NCBI GenBank assembly: GCA_035566895.1
Contig: DATMQA010000046.1
Span: forward strand, 1-25,479
Length of the DNA: 25,479 bases
Direction: 5' to 3'
DNA from: DATMQA01 sp035566895
GTDB taxonomy: Bacteria > Verrucomicrobiota > Verrucomicrobiia > Limisphaerales > UBA8199
This document shows positions 1-7,894 of this stretch, piece by piece. Within the stretch, counting starts at the first letter, position 1. Each line of letters opens with the position of its first letter. The notes under the pieces are model-generated. The model was given only the letters and a program-made list of their open reading frames with translations. It did not search any database and was not told the origin of the DNA. A program made the position numbers and the translations under genes.

Positions 1-276
1 CACAATACTCACGTCTATCACATCTACGCGGTGCGGGTGAAGGAGCGTGACGCGGTGCTCCAGCGGATGGGTGCTCGGGGCGTCAACTGTTCCATCCATT
101 ATCCGGTGCCGATTCACCTGCAGAAGGCCTATAGTTTCCTCGGGTTGGGCCCCGGTTCCTTCCCGGTGGCGGAACGTTGCGCGCAAGAGTTGCTGTCGCT
201 GCCAATGTATCCGGAACTGACCGGCGACCAAATCCAGTTCGTGGTGGACACCCTGAAGAAGTGTCTGGCAAACTGA
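1..276 (+). CDS. DegT/DnrJ/EryC1-family aminotransferase, C-terminal fragment
   Basis: The reading frame is open from the first base, so only the last 91 residues are present and the gene starts upstream of the window. The fragment carries the C-terminal signature of the PLP-dependent sugar aminotransferases of the DegT/DnrJ/EryC1/StrS (AHBA synthase-like) family: a strand HVYHIYAVRV, then an R-D-A-V-L-x-R-M-G helix, the G-V-N-C-S-I-H-Y-P-V-P-I-H-L-Q segment, and the closing L-S-L-P-M-Y-P-E-L-T motif. These enzymes transaminate nucleotide-linked keto sugars to amino sugars in the cytoplasm. The catalytic lysine lies in the missing part, so activity and substrate cannot be judged. Only 19 nt separate its stop from the Wzc-like gene, which suggests one transcript, and the product would feed amino sugars into the polysaccharide made by this locus. 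Confidence 0.9.
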   Translation, partial: HNTHVYHIYAVRVKERDAVLQRMGARGVNCSIHYPVPIHLQKAYSFLGLGPGSFPVAERCAQELLSLPMYPELTGDQIQFVVDTLKKCLAN

Positions 277-295
277 AAGCTGCAATCTTATCGCC

Positions 296-2533
296 ATGAA
301 CTCAGGAACCCCGCCTCCTACCGCCCCGAATGTTCATCCTCCCGCCGGAGGAATGAACGTGGATGACATCATTTACACGTTATTCCGACAAAAATGGCTG
401 ATTTTGGGTTTCACTTGCCTGGGGATCGCCGCGGCCCTGGCAGTGCGAGTATTGCGACCGCCCCCGTTCATGTCGGAAGCCAAAATCATGGTGCATTACG
501 TTGCCGAGGGGGTCGCAGCCACAGCCAGCCCGTCAGGTTCCGATTCGCAGATGAATTCTCAACCGCTGGATGCGGGAACGGAAGCGATTATTCGCTCGGA
601 AATCGAAATCCTCACCGGTTTTGACGTGGCAAAGATAGTGGCAACAAACGTGGGTCCGGAGCGGATTTTGGCTAAGAATGGAGGCGGCAATGATCCCTTG
701 GCCGCAGCGGGCGTGGTTTGCAGCGGTATCGAAGTGGCGCCGCCCAGGAGTGCTGTCTTGAAGATTTCCTTTAAGCACCCGGACATCGACCTGGTGCAGC
801 CAGTATTGACGGCGTTGATTCAGGCTTACATGGACGAGCACGTGCGGATCCGGCTCGGGGGTGGGATAGTCGATGCCACCCTCATCCACGAACGTAACGA
901 ACTGAGCCGGAAGCTCGCCGAGAGCGACGCAGCCCTGAAGCGTTTGCAACGAGAGAACAAGATATTGTTTCTGGATGACACCGAGAATTCGAAGAATGAG
1001 ATCGCCGAGGCTCGCAAATCTCTCAACGAGGCGCAGTTGCAACTCAACGAGCGTCGGGCAATGCTCGGGGATTTAGGTCGTGACACCCTGGCGTCAGGCA
1101 TAACCAACGGGGCGGATGCCGCGGTGCCGAGTGAGATTCTCAACGAGTACAGCGAAAGCGCGACCGAGTTGGAGAGTCTCCGGAAGCAAGAACGCGAGTT
1201 GCGCCATCTGTTTACCGAAGCCTACCCAACGGTGGCAAGGACGCACGCTCAGATCGAGAAACTCGAGAATCGGAAAGCGGAGCTGGAGCACAAGTTTCCC
1301 GCGTTAACCCACTTGGCTCTCGGCGGCAGTCAGAGCAGCACGAACGCTATCGCCGGGGAGGTGAACGAGCTCAAGCGACTCACTGCGACCGTGGCGATCC
1401 GGGGCGCCTATTTGAGCAATCTGGAGGCGCAGGTTGCGCATGTTCTAGAAGTGGAGCCTAAGCTCAAGGAATTGAAACGTCAATGCGAGTACCTGGAACG
1501 TAGTTACTCGGACGTTGTGCGAACTATTCAACGGCGTCAAATTGGAGAGTCAGGCTCAAGCCAGGCAATCAACATCAGCTCGGTGGAAAGTCCGACACCC
1601 CCCAGGCTCGACTCCAAGAAGATGATGAAGCTCATGGGTGTCGCCCTGGCGGGCTGCATTGGCATGGGTTTAGCGTTGGCGTTTCTGATCGACCTCATGC
1701 TGGATCGCAGCATCAAACGCCAAGTGGATATTGAGCGTCGGCTGCGCCTGCCGTTGTTCCTGGCGATTCCAGACACTACCTGGACCGGACGGGCGCGTTC
1801 GCCGTGGTTCCGACGCAAGGTTTCGGCGACCGTCACCTCAACGGCTGGCGCTACAGCGAATGGGAACGGCAACAGCGAGACCGCGTTGGAGCCCTGGAAC
1901 CCGGGGCATCACCTTCAAATCTATGCCGAAGGCCTTCGCGAACGCATTCTCACGTTCTTCGAGGTTCGCAACCTGAACCTCAAAAAACCGAAAATGGTCG
2001 CCGTTACGGGCTGCAACCCGGGCTCTGGGGTAAGCACGCTGGCCAGCGGTCTGGCGGCAGCGCTTTCCAAGACCGGTGATGGAAACGTGCTGTTGGTGGA
2101 TATGAAAGGCGACCAGGGCGCGGCGCATCCTTTTTACAAGGGCAAGCCAGGTTGCGGACTGGCGGATGTTTTGGAACCGGAGAGCCGGGCGGAAGGGCAA
2201 ATCGAGGAGAACCTCTACATGGCGACGATTCGCGCGGAGGGCAATGAAAAGCTGGTGAAAGTCATGCCGGGGCGGTTTACGAGCCTCATGCCTCAGCTCA
2301 AGGCCAGCGACTACGATTTTATCATTTTTGACATGCCGCCGGTTTCCCAGACCAGCCCGACGCCGCGGCTGGCAGGCTATATGGATTTGGTATTGCTTGT
2401 GCTGGAATCAGAAAAGACAAGCCAACACACTGCGGCGAGGGCAAGCGCATTGATGCGCGAGTCCAAGGCGAATGTGGCGGCGGTCCTGAACAAATATCGC
2501 CAGCACGTGCCTGCGGCATTGGCGCAGGAGTAA
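296..2533 (+). CDS. Wzc-like polysaccharide chain-length determinant with CpsD-like ATPase domain and non-canonical P-loop
   Basis: A 745-residue inner-membrane protein of the polysaccharide co-polymerase plus BY-kinase layout. TM1 is near residues 34-52, followed by a periplasmic Wzz-type domain with long charged coiled-coil helices (about 195-260 and 290-440), a P-T-P-P stretch just before TM2 (about 446-468), and a cytoplasmic P-loop ATPase domain from about 560. In that domain the Walker A reads G-C-N-P-G-S-G-V-S-T (572-581), so valine 579 stands where the P-loop lysine of CpsD/Wzc kinases is expected. Walker A' is reduced to L-L-V-D-M-K-G (Asp602) and Walker B is F-D-M-P-P (Asp679). The C-terminus has a single tyrosine (N-K-Y-R) rather than a tyrosine cluster. 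The expected role is control of export and chain length; tyrosine autokinase activity is doubtful. The ATG at 296 lacks a clear ribosome site. It probably belongs with the aminotransferase upstream. Confidence 0.9.
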   Translation: MNSGTPPPTAPNVHPPAGGMNVDDIIYTLFRQKWLILGFTCLGIAAALAVRVLRPPPFMSEAKIMVHYVAEGVAATASPSGSDSQMNSQPLDAGTEAIIRSEIEILTGFDVAKIVATNVGPERILAKNGGGNDPLAAAGVVCSGIEVAPPRSAVLKISFKHPDIDLVQPVLTALIQAYMDEHVRIRLGGGIVDATLIHERNELSRKLAESDAALKRLQRENKILFLDDTENSKNEIAEARKSLNEAQLQLNERRAMLGDLGRDTLASGITNGADAAVPSEILNEYSESATELESLRKQERELRHLFTEAYPTVARTHAQIEKLENRKAELEHKFPALTHLALGGSQSSTNAIAGEVNELKRLTATVAIRGAYLSNLEAQVAHVLEVEPKLKELKRQCEYLERSYSDVVRTIQRRQIGESGSSQAINISSVESPTPPRLDSKKMMKLMGVALAGCIGMGLALAFLIDLMLDRSIKRQVDIERRLRLPLFLAIPDTTWTGRARSPWFRRKVSATVTSTAGATANGNGNSETALEPWNPGHHLQIYAEGLRERILTFFEVRNLNLKKPKMVAVTGCNPGSGVSTLASGLAAALSKTGDGNVLLVDMKGDQGAAHPFYKGKPGCGLADVLEPESRAEGQIEENLYMATIRAEGNEKLVKVMPGRFTSLMPQLKASDYDFIIFDMPPVSQTSPTPRLAGYMDLVLLVLESEKTSQHTAARASALMRESKANVAAVLNKYRQHVPAALAQE

Positions 2534-2745
2534 GTGAGCGGAACCAGAGCGGTTGCATGAGACTGCTCCGCCTGGTCGGCCGAGAATCAGGGTGGCTCTA
2601 TTCCGGCGATCCTGAAGCGGCTAGAACAACGGAACATGAAACGAGACCCGCGAAGGTCCGCCAGTCAATCGCCTCCAGTGCGAATTGACGGGGACGAAGT
2701 CTGACTGCCGGTAGCCGCAACTAGCTTTTGAGAAAGCCGTTTTTG
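2534..2745 (+). other. Intergenic stretch of 212 nt, no gene recognised
   Basis: Between the chain-length determinant and the DUF354 gene. No convincing promoter or terminator was found. A 43-codon ATG frame (2557-2688) has no ribosome site and no recognisable motif. The stretch includes GGCTCTATTC (2594-2603) followed ten bases later by GAAGCGG (2614-2620), a pair that recurs in the other large intergenic region at 10907-10923. Confidence 0.4.
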
Positions 2746-3843
2746 ATGAAAATCTGGATCGACCTGGATAACACGCCGCATGTGCCTTTTTTCAAGCCCA
2801 TTATCCGGGAGCTTGAAAAGCGCGGATACACGGTAGTTTTAACGGCGCGAGATGCCTTCCAGGTTTGCGAACTCGCTACTTGCGCCGGCCTGGTTTACAC
2901 CAAGGTCGGCCGGCATTTCGGGAAAAACCGGTTCTTAAAAGTTTGGGGGTTGGGCTGGCGAAGTTTGCAACTGCTGTCTTTTGTAGCGCGGCACCGGCCG
3001 GCGTTGGGATTGTCGCACGGTTCCCGCGCGCAGATTCTGTTGTGCAATTTGCTGCGGATTCCGACCGTCATGGTGATGGACTACGAGCACGCCCAAACGC
3101 CGCCCCTGGTGAGACCGCGTTGGGAGATCGTGCCCGAGGTACTGATTAAGGAAAGCTTGCATTGTAAAGACAGGTCGAGGGTGCGCACTTATCAAGGTAT
3201 CAAAGAGGATGTCTATGCGCCGGAGTTCCAACCGGACGCTGCCGGGCTGCAACAATTGCACTTGAACGGCAACAGCATCATCGTGACAGTCCGACCGCCA
3301 GCAAACGAGGCGCACTACCATAATCCGGAGAGCGAGATCCTTTTCGCCGAGTTCATGGAACGAGTAATGCGCACGACCGGGGTAAAGGTCGTCCTGCTGC
3401 CGCGCAATAAAGCGCAGGAGTCGCAAATCCGCGCCGCACGGCCGCATTGGTTTGCCGATTCCAGAGTCGTGGTTCCAAAACAGGCGGTGGATGGCCTGAA
3501 CCTGCTTTGGCATTCGGACCTGGTGGTGAGCGGAGGCGGCACGATGAACCGCGAGGCCGCGGCTTTGGGAGTGCCGGTGTACAGCATTTTTCGGGGTAAG
3601 ATTGGCGCCGTGGACCGCCAACTGCAAACGGAGGGCCGGTTGACTTTGATCGAGCGAGTCGAGGAAGTTCAAACCCGGATCATGCTCCAGCGCCGGACCA
3701 AAACTCCCCCGCCGGAATCGAAACCGGGAGAGGCCTTGCAGGACATTCTCCATCACCTGGAAGAGATTGCCAGAATGGAGTGCCCCTCCGCATCAAGCCC
3801 CGCTCTCTTTCCCCTGAGGAAACAGGATGGCTCGCAAGCTTAA
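2746..3843 (+). CDS. DUF354-family predicted glycosyltransferase (GT-B-like)
   Basis: A 365-residue soluble protein beginning M-K-I-W-I-D-L-D-N-T-P-H-V-P-F-F, the typical N-terminus of DUF354 proteins. This fold is related to GT-B glycosyltransferases and UDP-GlcNAc 2-epimerase. Other family-like segments are the S-H-G-S-R-A-Q motif after the first Rossmann half, M-D-Y-E-H-A, a second half with V-V-L-L-P-R-N, and a nucleotide-binding-like V-V-S-G-G-G-T-M-N-R-E-A-A-A-L-G-V-P motif near the C-terminus. The ATG at 2746 was chosen over an upstream in-frame TTG at 2728 because it matches the family start and has a GAGAAAG about ten bases upstream. The last 17 nt overlap wecB, so the two are probably translationally coupled. 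DUF354 genes commonly sit in archaeal and bacterial polysaccharide loci; donor and acceptor are unknown. Confidence 0.85.
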   Translation: MKIWIDLDNTPHVPFFKPIIRELEKRGYTVVLTARDAFQVCELATCAGLVYTKVGRHFGKNRFLKVWGLGWRSLQLLSFVARHRPALGLSHGSRAQILLCNLLRIPTVMVMDYEHAQTPPLVRPRWEIVPEVLIKESLHCKDRSRVRTYQGIKEDVYAPEFQPDAAGLQQLHLNGNSIIVTVRPPANEAHYHNPESEILFAEFMERVMRTTGVKVVLLPRNKAQESQIRAARPHWFADSRVVVPKQAVDGLNLLWHSDLVVSGGGTMNREAAALGVPVYSIFRGKIGAVDRQLQTEGRLTLIERVEEVQTRIMLQRRTKTPPPESKPGEALQDILHHLEEIARMECPSASSPALFPLRKQDGSQA

Positions 3844-4948
3844 GCTTCTCTTGGTGGCGGGGGCCCGGCCCAACTTCATGAAAGTCGCGCCGCTGATCAA
3901 GTGCGTTCGCGCGCACGGCGCGGGTGGACAACAGAACGGCCTGTCGTTGGAGTACCGCCTGGTCCATACGGGCCAGCATTACGACGAGAAGATGTCCGAT
4001 GTTTTTTTTGGTGAATTGGGCATTCCCGCGCCGGACATCAACCTGGGGGTCGGTTCGGGTTCGCACGCGGTGCAAACGGCCAATGTGATGACGAAATTCG
4101 AGCCGGTTTGCGAGCAGGAGCGCCCTGATTGGGTCGTGGTTGTGGGGGACGTCAATTCGACTATGGCCTGCACCTTAGTGTGTGCCAAGCTCGGGATCAA
4201 AGTCGCGCATGTCGAGGCGGGGCTGCGTAGTTTCGATCGCACCATGCCGGAAGAAGTGAACCGGATTGTCACGGACTCCCTCGCCAACCTGCTGTTGACT
4301 CCGTCGCCTGACGCGAACGAAAATCTGCGACGTGAGGGAGTTCCGGATTCGAAGATCAAGCTGGTAGGCAATGTGATGATTGACGCTTTGGTTGCCAACC
4401 TGGAGCAGGCTCGCGCCAGCCGGGTACCCGGAAGCCTGGGGCTCGAGAAAAAGAATTTCGTTTACGTGACGTTGCACCGCCCATCCAACGTCGATGACCA
4501 GACTGCACTCGTCACGATCATGTGCGAGTTGAAACGTTTGGCCGGACAGATGCCGGTAGTTTTTCCGATGCATCCGCGCACCCGCAAGATGTGCGGGCAG
4601 TTCAGGATTTCGCTCAACGGCGCCTCCGGTTTAAAAATCATCGAACCGATCGGCTATCACGATTCGCTGTTTTTGACCGAGAACGCTCGCCTGGTGTTGA
4701 CGGATTCCGGCGGTCTGCAGGAAGAAAGCACCTACTTCCGGACCCCATGCCTGACGCTCCGGCCCAATACTGAACGCCCGATTACCGTAACGATGGGAAG
4801 CAACCGGCTGACCTCTCTGCAAACAATTCGTCATGATATCAGCGGAGCGCTCGATAATCGGGAGCTGAGCGGACTAGTGCCTCCGTTGTGGGACGGTGAA
4901 GCTTCCAGGCGCATCCTGGACGCCTTGCTCGAGCCGAGCGCAAGCTAA
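3827..4948 (+). CDS. wecB: UDP-N-acetylglucosamine 2-epimerase, non-hydrolysing
   Basis: A 373-residue cytoplasmic enzyme, the normal length for WecB, interconverting UDP-GlcNAc and UDP-ManNAc to supply ManNAc-type sugars. Seen in sequence: A-G-A-R-P-N-F-M-K-V-A-P at the N-terminus, H-T-G-Q-H-Y-D, the V-G-D-V-N-S-T motif with Asp108, H-V-E-A-G-L-R-S with Glu130, M-P-E-E-V-N-R with Glu142/143, L-H-R-P-S-N with His217, and the UDP-binding T-D-S-G-G-L-Q-E-E. These correspond to the Asp, Glu, Glu and His active-site residues of characterised epimerases, so an active enzyme is expected. The start is well supported: a GAGGA (3816-3820) lies six bases before the ATG, inside the 3' end of the DUF354 gene. 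No ManNAc dehydrogenase (WecC) gene follows in the window, so UDP-ManNAc is used directly or oxidised by an enzyme encoded elsewhere. Confidence 0.95.
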   Translation: MARKLKLLLVAGARPNFMKVAPLIKCVRAHGAGGQQNGLSLEYRLVHTGQHYDEKMSDVFFGELGIPAPDINLGVGSGSHAVQTANVMTKFEPVCEQERPDWVVVVGDVNSTMACTLVCAKLGIKVAHVEAGLRSFDRTMPEEVNRIVTDSLANLLLTPSPDANENLRREGVPDSKIKLVGNVMIDALVANLEQARASRVPGSLGLEKKNFVYVTLHRPSNVDDQTALVTIMCELKRLAGQMPVVFPMHPRTRKMCGQFRISLNGASGLKIIEPIGYHDSLFLTENARLVLTDSGGLQEESTYFRTPCLTLRPNTERPITVTMGSNRLTSLQTIRHDISGALDNRELSGLVPPLWDGEASRRILDALLEPSAS

Positions 4949-4962
4949 AACCGCGTCTGCCG

Positions 4963-5850
4963 ATGGCTAAAGCCGCAAAAGCTGCAAGTTACACCGTGGT
5001 TACTCCCGTCCGTGACGAGGAAGAACATATCCAACGCACCGTCGATTCGATAGTGGCGCAAACGGTCAGGCCTACCCGGTGGGTGATCGTAAACGATGGC
5101 TCCAAGGACCGGACTGGGCCAGTGGCGGACGAAGCGGCCCGGGCACATCCATGGATCCGTGCGGTACACCGACCCGACCGTGGTTTCCGGAAGGCGGGAG
5201 GCGGGGTCATCGACGCGTTTTACGATGGCTACAGTCTGATCGAGAACGAAGCAGCGGATTACGTTGTCAAGCTGGATGGGGACTTGTGCTTTGACCGGGA
5301 CTATTTTGAACGGTGCTTTCACGAGTTTGACCGGGACCAGCGACTGGGGATCGGCGGGGGGACGGTTTGCAAATCGGGTGGAGCCTCGCTTGAGGTAGAG
5401 TCGAAAATCAGTCCGCGGTTTCATGTGCGCGGCGCGACCAAGATTTATCGGCGGGCCTGCTGGGAGCAGATCGGGGGACTGATGCGCGCGCCAGGCTGGG
5501 ATACCCTGGATGAGGTCAAAGCGAACATGCTTGGGTGGAGCACACGAACTTTTTCCGATATCAAACTGGTACAGCTTCGACTTACAGGCGCTGCTTACGG
5601 GGCTTGGAACGACAGGGTCAAGGGGGGCTTGGGTAATTATATCGCGGGGTATCACCCGTTATTCATGTTCTTGAGGTGCGTCCGGCGCATGGCAGAGAGA
5701 CCCTATTTTCTTGGTGGGTGCGGGCTGATGTTCGGTTACCTGAAAGGGTACGCTCTAGGCGTGCCTCAGGTCGAAGATAAGAACCTGATCCGGTACTTTC
5801 GCCAGCAGCAAATCAATCGCTTGCTTGGCCGCAGCAGTCTGTGGGACTAA
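4963..5850 (+). CDS. Glycosyltransferase family 2
   Basis: A 295-residue GT-A fold glycosyltransferase. The N-terminal nucleotide-sugar-binding half shows Y-T-V-V-T-P-V-R-D-E-E, V-I-V-N-D-G-S-K-D-R-T and the metal-binding D-G-D motif (Asp105, Asp107, in V-V-K-L-D-G-D-L). After the catalytic core come R-G-A-T-K-I-Y-R-R-A-C-W and W-D-T-L-D-E-V-K-A, the acceptor-side region. The C-terminal part (about 220-270) has hydrophobic and aromatic stretches that could be membrane-associated, but there is no clear membrane anchor. It starts 14 nt after wecB and ends 21 nt before asnB, so it is part of the same run. Its sugar donor cannot be deduced. Confidence 0.9.
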   Translation: MAKAAKAASYTVVTPVRDEEEHIQRTVDSIVAQTVRPTRWVIVNDGSKDRTGPVADEAARAHPWIRAVHRPDRGFRKAGGGVIDAFYDGYSLIENEAADYVVKLDGDLCFDRDYFERCFHEFDRDQRLGIGGGTVCKSGGASLEVESKISPRFHVRGATKIYRRACWEQIGGLMRAPGWDTLDEVKANMLGWSTRTFSDIKLVQLRLTGAAYGAWNDRVKGGLGNYIAGYHPLFMFLRCVRRMAERPYFLGGCGLMFGYLKGYALGVPQVEDKNLIRYFRQQQINRLLGRSSLWD

Positions 5851-5871
5851 GCCGGTCCGGTTTCGAGGATT

Positions 5872-7767
5872 ATGTGTGGCATCTGTGGAAAGCTCCACTT
5901 TGACGAGCAGTCAAAGGTAGAGCCGCAACTTCTCGAACGGATGATGGGGGCCCTCTCGCATCGTGGACCAGATGGGGTTGGGCACTACCTTTCGGGGAGA
6001 GTGGGCCTGGGTCACACGCGGTTGGCCATTATCGACTTGAGCACCGGCGACCAGCCGATCGCCAATGAAGACCGGACTATTTGGGTGGTCTTTAACGGCG
6101 AGATTTACAATTTCAAACAGCTCCGGGACGAGTTGGAGCAAAAGGGGCACGTCTTCCGGACACGAACAGACACCGAAGTTATCGTTCATCTCTACGAGGA
6201 GTATGGGATCGAGAGCCTGTCGCGGCTCCGGGGCATGTTTGCGTTCGCGCTGTGGGACCAGAAGGAAGAAGCGTTATTGCTGGCCAGAGACCGCGTCGGC
6301 ATCAAACCGCTCTACTACGCCAATACCGGCGACGCACTGGTTTTTGGTTCGGAGATAAAAGCGCTGCTGGCCGACCCCGCGGTGAAGTGTGAGGTCGAGC
6401 TTCAATCGGTGGACAAGTTCCTGACCCATTTATGCCTTCCCGGCAGAGAAACCCTTTGGAAGGGCATTTATAAAATCGACCCGGGCTTTTATTTGTTAGC
6501 GAAGCGAGGAGGCATCAAGCTCGAACAATACTGGGACTTGCATTTCCACGAGCGGAACGGCTGGAAATCGATGGACGAAGCTGGCGAGGAGCTTTATCAC
6601 CTGATCAAACAGACAGTCCGCGACCACATGATCAGCGATGTGCCGGTGGGCTTTTTGCTCAGCGGCGGTGTGGATTCCACCGTGGTGCTCAGTTGCGCCG
6701 CGACGGAGACGAGTAAAAAGATTAGCACTTTTACCGTGGGCTTCGATAACGCCGGGTTTGAGGATGAGCGCGTTTACGCCAGACTTGCCGCCGCGCGGTT
6801 TGGGACCGAACAACATGAGATTACCATCACGCCGCGGGAGTTTTGGGACTTCTTGCCGTCTTTGGTCTGGCATATGGAAGAGCCGGTCTGCGATCCGCCG
6901 GCGGTTTCGTTGCACTATGTTTCCAAACTAGCGCGTCAGCACGTGAAGGTGCTGCTGTCTGGGGAAGGCGGGGATGAAGCATTCGGCGGCTATTATACGT
7001 ATCGAAACTTCCTGCTTTTGGAGAGAGCCAAAGCGAGTCTCGGGCCTTTCCAGAGCGTTCTCTCGGCGGGGCTTGCGGCGGCAGGGTACTGTCCTCCGCT
7101 GCGGAGAATGGGCAAATATTCTCCCTTTGCCGCCACCCCACTGGCGGATTACTATTACAGCCGAGCCGCCTCGCCTTTCAGTTTTTTCAACCGGAGCAAG
7201 GAGGCGCTTTATACTTCAAGTTTTAGCGGTGCCTTGTCCCCCGGGCGTTCGACCGAGGTTATCCGCAACCTATTTCGTCAGGTCGAAGAAGAGCCGCTGC
7301 TCAATCAAATGCAGTATATCGACACCAAGACCTCGCTGGCCGATGATCTGCTCGTCAAAGCGGACCGAATCACGATGGGTAATTCCCTGGAGCTTCGGGT
7401 TCCTTTTCTCGATCATGTTCTGTTGGAATTTGCCGTCGGTTTGCCCGCCAGCTATCGGGTAAAGCGGCTGGCCACCAAACGCCTTTTGAAGCATGCCTTT
7501 CAAAATCGTATTCCAAAGGAAATCATTAAACGGAGAAAGGCCGGTTTCCCTTTGCCAATCGAAACCTGGCTCCAGAAGGATTTGAAGCCCCAGGTTCATG
7601 AGGTGCTGTTAAGCCGCCAGTGCCTTGAGCGTGGCTATTTCCGCAAAGAGGGCATCGAAAAACTGCTTTCCCTCAGCGCGCAGGGAAGGCCGCTGGCCAA
7701 GGAGTTGTTTTCCTTATTGACCCTCGAATTGCTGCTGGCGCAGTTTAAGGCCGCGGCTCATCGATGA
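5872..7767 (+). CDS. asnB: Glutamine-hydrolysing asparagine synthase-like amidotransferase
   Basis: A 631-residue class-II amidotransferase of the AsnB type. After Met removal the nucleophile is Cys2 (M-C-G-I-C-G). The glutaminase domain (to about 220) carries S-H-R-G-P-D-G, L-G-H-T-R-L-A-I-I-D and V-F-N-G-E-I-Y-N. The synthetase domain carries the ATP pyrophosphatase P-loop L-L-S-G-G-V-D-S (Ser264-Ser269), S-G-E-G-G-D-E-A-F-G-G-Y, and a C-terminal R-V-P-F-L-D-H motif with a K-R-R-K-A-G-F-P-L-P segment. A short GAGGA lies just before the ATG. In polysaccharide clusters such enzymes are thought to amidate sugar or uronate residues, and a related subfamily accompanies exosortase-type EPS loci; true asparagine synthesis cannot be excluded from sequence alone. 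It lies in line with the GT2 upstream and 127 nt before the Wzy-like gene. Confidence 0.92.
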   Translation: MCGICGKLHFDEQSKVEPQLLERMMGALSHRGPDGVGHYLSGRVGLGHTRLAIIDLSTGDQPIANEDRTIWVVFNGEIYNFKQLRDELEQKGHVFRTRTDTEVIVHLYEEYGIESLSRLRGMFAFALWDQKEEALLLARDRVGIKPLYYANTGDALVFGSEIKALLADPAVKCEVELQSVDKFLTHLCLPGRETLWKGIYKIDPGFYLLAKRGGIKLEQYWDLHFHERNGWKSMDEAGEELYHLIKQTVRDHMISDVPVGFLLSGGVDSTVVLSCAATETSKKISTFTVGFDNAGFEDERVYARLAAARFGTEQHEITITPREFWDFLPSLVWHMEEPVCDPPAVSLHYVSKLARQHVKVLLSGEGGDEAFGGYYTYRNFLLLERAKASLGPFQSVLSAGLAAAGYCPPLRRMGKYSPFAATPLADYYYSRAASPFSFFNRSKEALYTSSFSGALSPGRSTEVIRNLFRQVEEEPLLNQMQYIDTKTSLADDLLVKADRITMGNSLELRVPFLDHVLLEFAVGLPASYRVKRLATKRLLKHAFQNRIPKEIIKRRKAGFPLPIETWLQKDLKPQVHEVLLSRQCLERGYFRKEGIEKLLSLSAQGRPLAKELFSLLTLELLLAQFKAAAHR

Positions 7768-7894
7768 ACGGTGGTTTTCCCGGGCGCGACAAGGCCAACC
7801 GATCCATACGTTGCTCGGCGCTTTTTTGTTTAGCGTTTAACCAGCATAGGAACGCGTCTTCGTTGGTCATCGGGCCGGCTGGAATCTTTGCAGC
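7768..7894 (+). other. Intergenic stretch of 127 nt, nothing recognised
   Basis: A T-run (CTTTTTTG) occurs near 7821, but the preceding bases form only a poor, wide-looped stem, so I do not call a terminator. No promoter pattern was convincing. Confidence 0.35.

Noticed and set aside
2557..2688. A 43-codon ATG frame in the gap before the DUF354 gene
   Set aside because: No ribosome site, no motif, and a length easily reached by chance at this GC content.
7805..7830. Rho-independent terminator at the T-run after asnB
   Set aside because: The only possible stem is short with a very large loop, so the structure is not convincing.
7877..7894. TGGAATCTTTGCA before the Wzy-like gene as a second sigma-54 site
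   Set aside because: The GG and GC elements are eight bases apart instead of ten and the TGGCAC half is poorly matched.
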